A DNA stretch of 64,000 bases from assembly GCA_002794705.1 (NCBI GenBank), contig PGTK01000007.1:16250-80249 (forward strand). The letters run 5' to 3'. The stretch is from Candidatus Thermofonsia Clade 1 bacterium. Lineage in GTDB: Bacteria > Chloroflexota > Anaerolineae > Aggregatilineales > UBA2796. Made by a program: the position numbers and the translations under genes. Below are positions 61,848-64,000 of the stretch, in pieces. Within the stretch, counting starts at the first letter, position 1, and each line of letters opens with the position of its first letter. The notes below the pieces were generated by a model, which saw nothing but the letters and a program-made list of their open reading frames with translations, was not told the origin of the DNA and did no database searches.

Positions 61848-64000
61848 ATGGCAGATGTAATCGGGCGGCAACTCGGTCAGTACTTGATCACGGGCGTGCT
61901 TGGCTCAGGCGGCATGGCGACGGTCTACCGTGCGCAGCAGACCAACGTCAAGCGCGAAGTCGCTATCAAGATCATTGAGACCAAGCTCACGCAAAATCCT
62001 GAGTTCATCAGGCGCTTTGAGCGCGAGGCACAGACGGTCGCTGCGCTCAGTCATCCGCATATTTTGAAGCTCTTCGATTTCGGCAGCCAAGACGACCTGC
62101 TCTACTTAGTCATGGAGCTGGTCTCAGGCGGCAGCCTTGCGGCGCACCTGAAAGCGCGTGGCAGGCTAGACGCTCAGGAAGTGTCGAATTACCTCGATCA
62201 GATCGGCAAGGCGCTCGATCACGCCCATGCGCGTGGCGTCGTGCATCGTGACCTGAAGCCGCAAAACGTCCTGCTCGATCAAGACGGCAACGCCATTTTG
62301 ACCGACTTCGGCATTGCGCGCATCGCCGGCGATCTCACGCGCATGACCGGCAGCGGCATTGCCATGGGAACTCCCTCTTACATGGCGCCTGAGCAGTGGT
62401 ACGGGCGCGAGGTAGACGGGCGCACGGACATCTACGCCATGGCAGTCATGGCATATGAGCTATTGACAGGCTCTCTGCCCTTCGCAGGCGATACGCCGCC
62501 TCAGCTGATGTTCCAACACCTGAACGAACAGCCGCCGCTCTTGCGCCAAAAGCGCCCTGACTTGCCGCAGAGCCTTGAGAAAGTGCTGCTCAAGGGCATG
62601 GCGAAGCGTCCGGAGGCGCGCTTCCAGAGCGCGGGCGAGTTCGCACGGGCGTTCCGCGAGGCGCTCAGCGGCAAGACGCCCAAAGGCGTGGATGTTGAGG
62701 CGGCAAAGCGCCCGCTGACGCCGTTAGAAGGCACGACTATTGGCATTGTAGCGCCTGCGCTGCGCCCAGAGCGGAAGCGCAGCAGCCGCTTGCCGCTGAT
62801 TCTGAGCTTGTTGGTCATCATTGTGCTGCTGGGCGTGATTGCCTTCTTGCTCAGCCGCGATGCCCTGACTACAGCACCTGCCAGTCCGACGGCTCTGGTA
62901 GCCCTTGTAACCGACATGCCGACTGAGACAGCCACAGCGACTCTCACAGCCACTGCGACCCTCAGCGTCATCTCTGTGTCTACGCCCACGCTGACTTCTA
63001 CACTTGTTCCCACGTCTACGCCTGAGGCGACCCTGCCGCTTGAGCAAGCCGTCCAAGCCACGGCGAACGCTGAGTTCACGCGCATTGCCCGCCTCCAAGC
63101 GCCCACTCAGACAGCTGCTGCCCAAACAGGGACTGCTGCCGCCTACCAAACCGCCCTGAGCGCCAGCCTGACAGCCATCATGCAGACCGCCACTGCCACA
63201 CTCTGGACGAAGACGCCCACGCCGACGCGCACCTTCACGCCTACTTTCACAGCGACGCCCACACACACCTTCACACCTACTTCTACGGCAACGCGCACGC
63301 CGACACGCACGCTAACGCCCGTGCCGACTATTGGCGCAGGCGACATTGAGCGCCTAGCGGAGCTAAGGCGGCTGAGGAGTGGCACAGTCGAGCAGCTTGC
63401 CTTTTCGCCCAATGGCAGGACGCTAGCGATAGCTGTTGGCGCACGAATTCGGCTGTATGATGCTCAAAACCTAGAGCGCACGCCGCGCCTGCTCGAGGGA
63501 CACACAGGTGTCGTGAACTCTGTAGCGTGGTCGCCCGACGGGCGCGTCGTGGCGTCCGGATCACGGGACAACACAGTCCGCCTGTGGGACGCCCAGACGG
63601 GTCAGCCTCTGCAGGCGCTCGAAGGGCATACAGACACTGTGCACTCTGTGGTGTGGTCGCCGGACGGGCGCGTTGTGGCGTCAGGGTCGGCTGACTACAC
63701 AATCCGCCTGTGGGACGCGCAGACCGGTCAGCTCCTGCAGGCGCTCACAAGGCATATAGCTGTGCGCTCCGTGGCGTGGTCGCCTGATGGAAGCACCATA
63801 GCGTCGGGGTTAGCTGACCTTACAGTCCGTCTATGGGACGCCCAGACGGGTCAGCTTTTGCACACCTTCAGAGAGCATACAGACATTGTGCGCTCTGTGG
63901 GGTGGTCGCCGGACGGACGCGTTGTAGCGTCGGGGTCATATGACAAAACAGTCCGCCTATGGGATGCCCAGACGGGTCAGCTCCTGCGCACACTCGAAGG
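61848..64000 (+). CDS. Ser/Thr kinase with C-terminal WD40 repeats, 3' end outside window
   Basis: 717 codons are visible, the frame being open to the window edge. PknB-like kinase domain: GVLGSGGMATVYRA, Lys41 in AIKIIE, HRDLKPQN (133-140), DFGIARI (153-159), and APEQWYG. A juxtamembrane region leads to one membrane helix (about 311-332), a PT-rich linker with FTPTFTATPTHTFTP-like runs, and from about residue 510 WD40 repeats with the GHTDxVxSVxWSPDGRxVASGSxDxTVRLWDAQTG pattern, at least five. The outside repeats probably sense a ligand and the kinase signals inside. Resembles the broken kinase at 24294, which has an SH3-like sensor instead. Complete set of motifs suggests it is active. Confidence 0.93.
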   Translation, partial: MADVIGRQLGQYLITGVLGSGGMATVYRAQQTNVKREVAIKIIETKLTQNPEFIRRFEREAQTVAALSHPHILKLFDFGSQDDLLYLVMELVSGGSLAAHLKARGRLDAQEVSNYLDQIGKALDHAHARGVVHRDLKPQNVLLDQDGNAILTDFGIARIAGDLTRMTGSGIAMGTPSYMAPEQWYGREVDGRTDIYAMAVMAYELLTGSLPFAGDTPPQLMFQHLNEQPPLLRQKRPDLPQSLEKVLLKGMAKRPEARFQSAGEFARAFREALSGKTPKGVDVEAAKRPLTPLEGTTIGIVAPALRPERKRSSRLPLILSLLVIIVLLGVIAFLLSRDALTTAPASPTALVALVTDMPTETATATLTATATLSVISVSTPTLTSTLVPTSTPEATLPLEQAVQATANAEFTRIARLQAPTQTAAAQTGTAAAYQTALSASLTAIMQTATATLWTKTPTPTRTFTPTFTATPTHTFTPTSTATRTPTRTLTPVPTIGAGDIERLAELRRLRSGTVEQLAFSPNGRTLAIAVGARIRLYDAQNLERTPRLLEGHTGVVNSVAWSPDGRVVASGSRDNTVRLWDAQTGQPLQALEGHTDTVHSVVWSPDGRVVASGSADYTIRLWDAQTGQLLQALTRHIAVRSVAWSPDGSTIASGLADLTVRLWDAQTGQLLHTFREHTDIVRSVGWSPDGRVVASGSYDKTVRLWDAQTGQLLRTLE
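63480..64000 (+). repeat. Tandem 126-nt repeats encoding WD40 blades
   Basis: Copies begin every 126 nt at the TGGTCGCC landmark: 63528, 63654, 63777 and 63903, with one 123-nt unit where a codon is lost. Nucleotide identity between copies is high, a sign of recent expansion or gene conversion; the array continues past the window. Confidence 0.85.

Noticed and set aside
1..64000. Intact insertion sequences or prophage genes.
   Set aside because: None recognised; only the TnpA-like domain at the end of the 8467-10113 gene resembles a transposase, and it lacks the catalytic residues.

Overview
The window is a dense, moderately GC-rich bacterial chromosome segment that looks like Chloroflexota, most likely an Anaerolineae-type lineage. 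The call rests on gene content: secreted proteins with long Thr/Pro linkers, SH3-like exported proteins, membrane Ser/Thr kinases carrying SH3-like or WD40 sensor domains, paired DegV proteins, a multi-GAF sensor kinase, and a citramalate synthase in a branched-chain amino acid (BCAA) operon. No rRNA, prophage, intact insertion sequence or CRISPR array was seen. One tRNA gene (tRNA-Gln, CUG) is present.

Layout. 1-8.3 kb (minus): sensor kinase, YgfZ, DinB-like protein, RecG and two DegV proteins. 8.5-18.2 kb: a receiver-like protein ending in a degenerate IS200 TnpA-like domain, tRNA-Gln, GNAT, DUF5691-like, DUF6062-like, a Trm112-like protein, a lipoprotein, a subtilase, a nucleotide-sugar dehydrogenase and an exported protein. 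18.3-24.2 kb: a hairpin repeat, a gene remnant, two ATP-grasp ligases, trpB and a tandem methyltransferase pair whose second copy has an in-frame TAG. 24.3-37.4 kb (minus): a broken Ser/Thr kinase, SH3 protein, L,D-transpeptidase, zinc ribbon, hydrolase, a BMP lipoprotein, and a cluster of substrate-binding-like proteins (one fused to VWA, one broken by TGA). 37.6-40.2 kb (plus): unknown gene, a 34-nt tandem repeat, ricT and a PIG-L deacetylase. 40.2-49.4 kb (minus): BCAA operon ilvB-ilvN-ilvC-fic-leuA-Uma2-cimA. 49.6-53.1 kb: two SLATT-like membrane proteins, then a membrane protein and a pilin-like protein. 53.3-64 kb: a WXG100-like/transglycosylase-like protein, a flippase-like membrane protein, PBP2, MreD, an M23 peptidase, a glycoside hydrolase and a kinase-WD40 protein running off the end.

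Strongest non-obvious signal. Ahead of the BCAA operon, on the minus strand, there is a good promoter, a 39-codon ORF in which 11 of residues 4-22 are Leu, Ile or Val, a 10-bp hairpin, and an intrinsic terminator followed by seven T. This has the layout of ribosome-mediated transcription attenuation. The same operon carries a Fic-family gene between ilvC and leuA.

A second theme is decay of paralogues: the second methyltransferase, the second substrate-binding protein and one kinase are each interrupted although the rest of the reading frame is preserved. These could be recent pseudogenes or, in a draft assembly, errors. Domain assignments come from motif reading by eye, without database searches.
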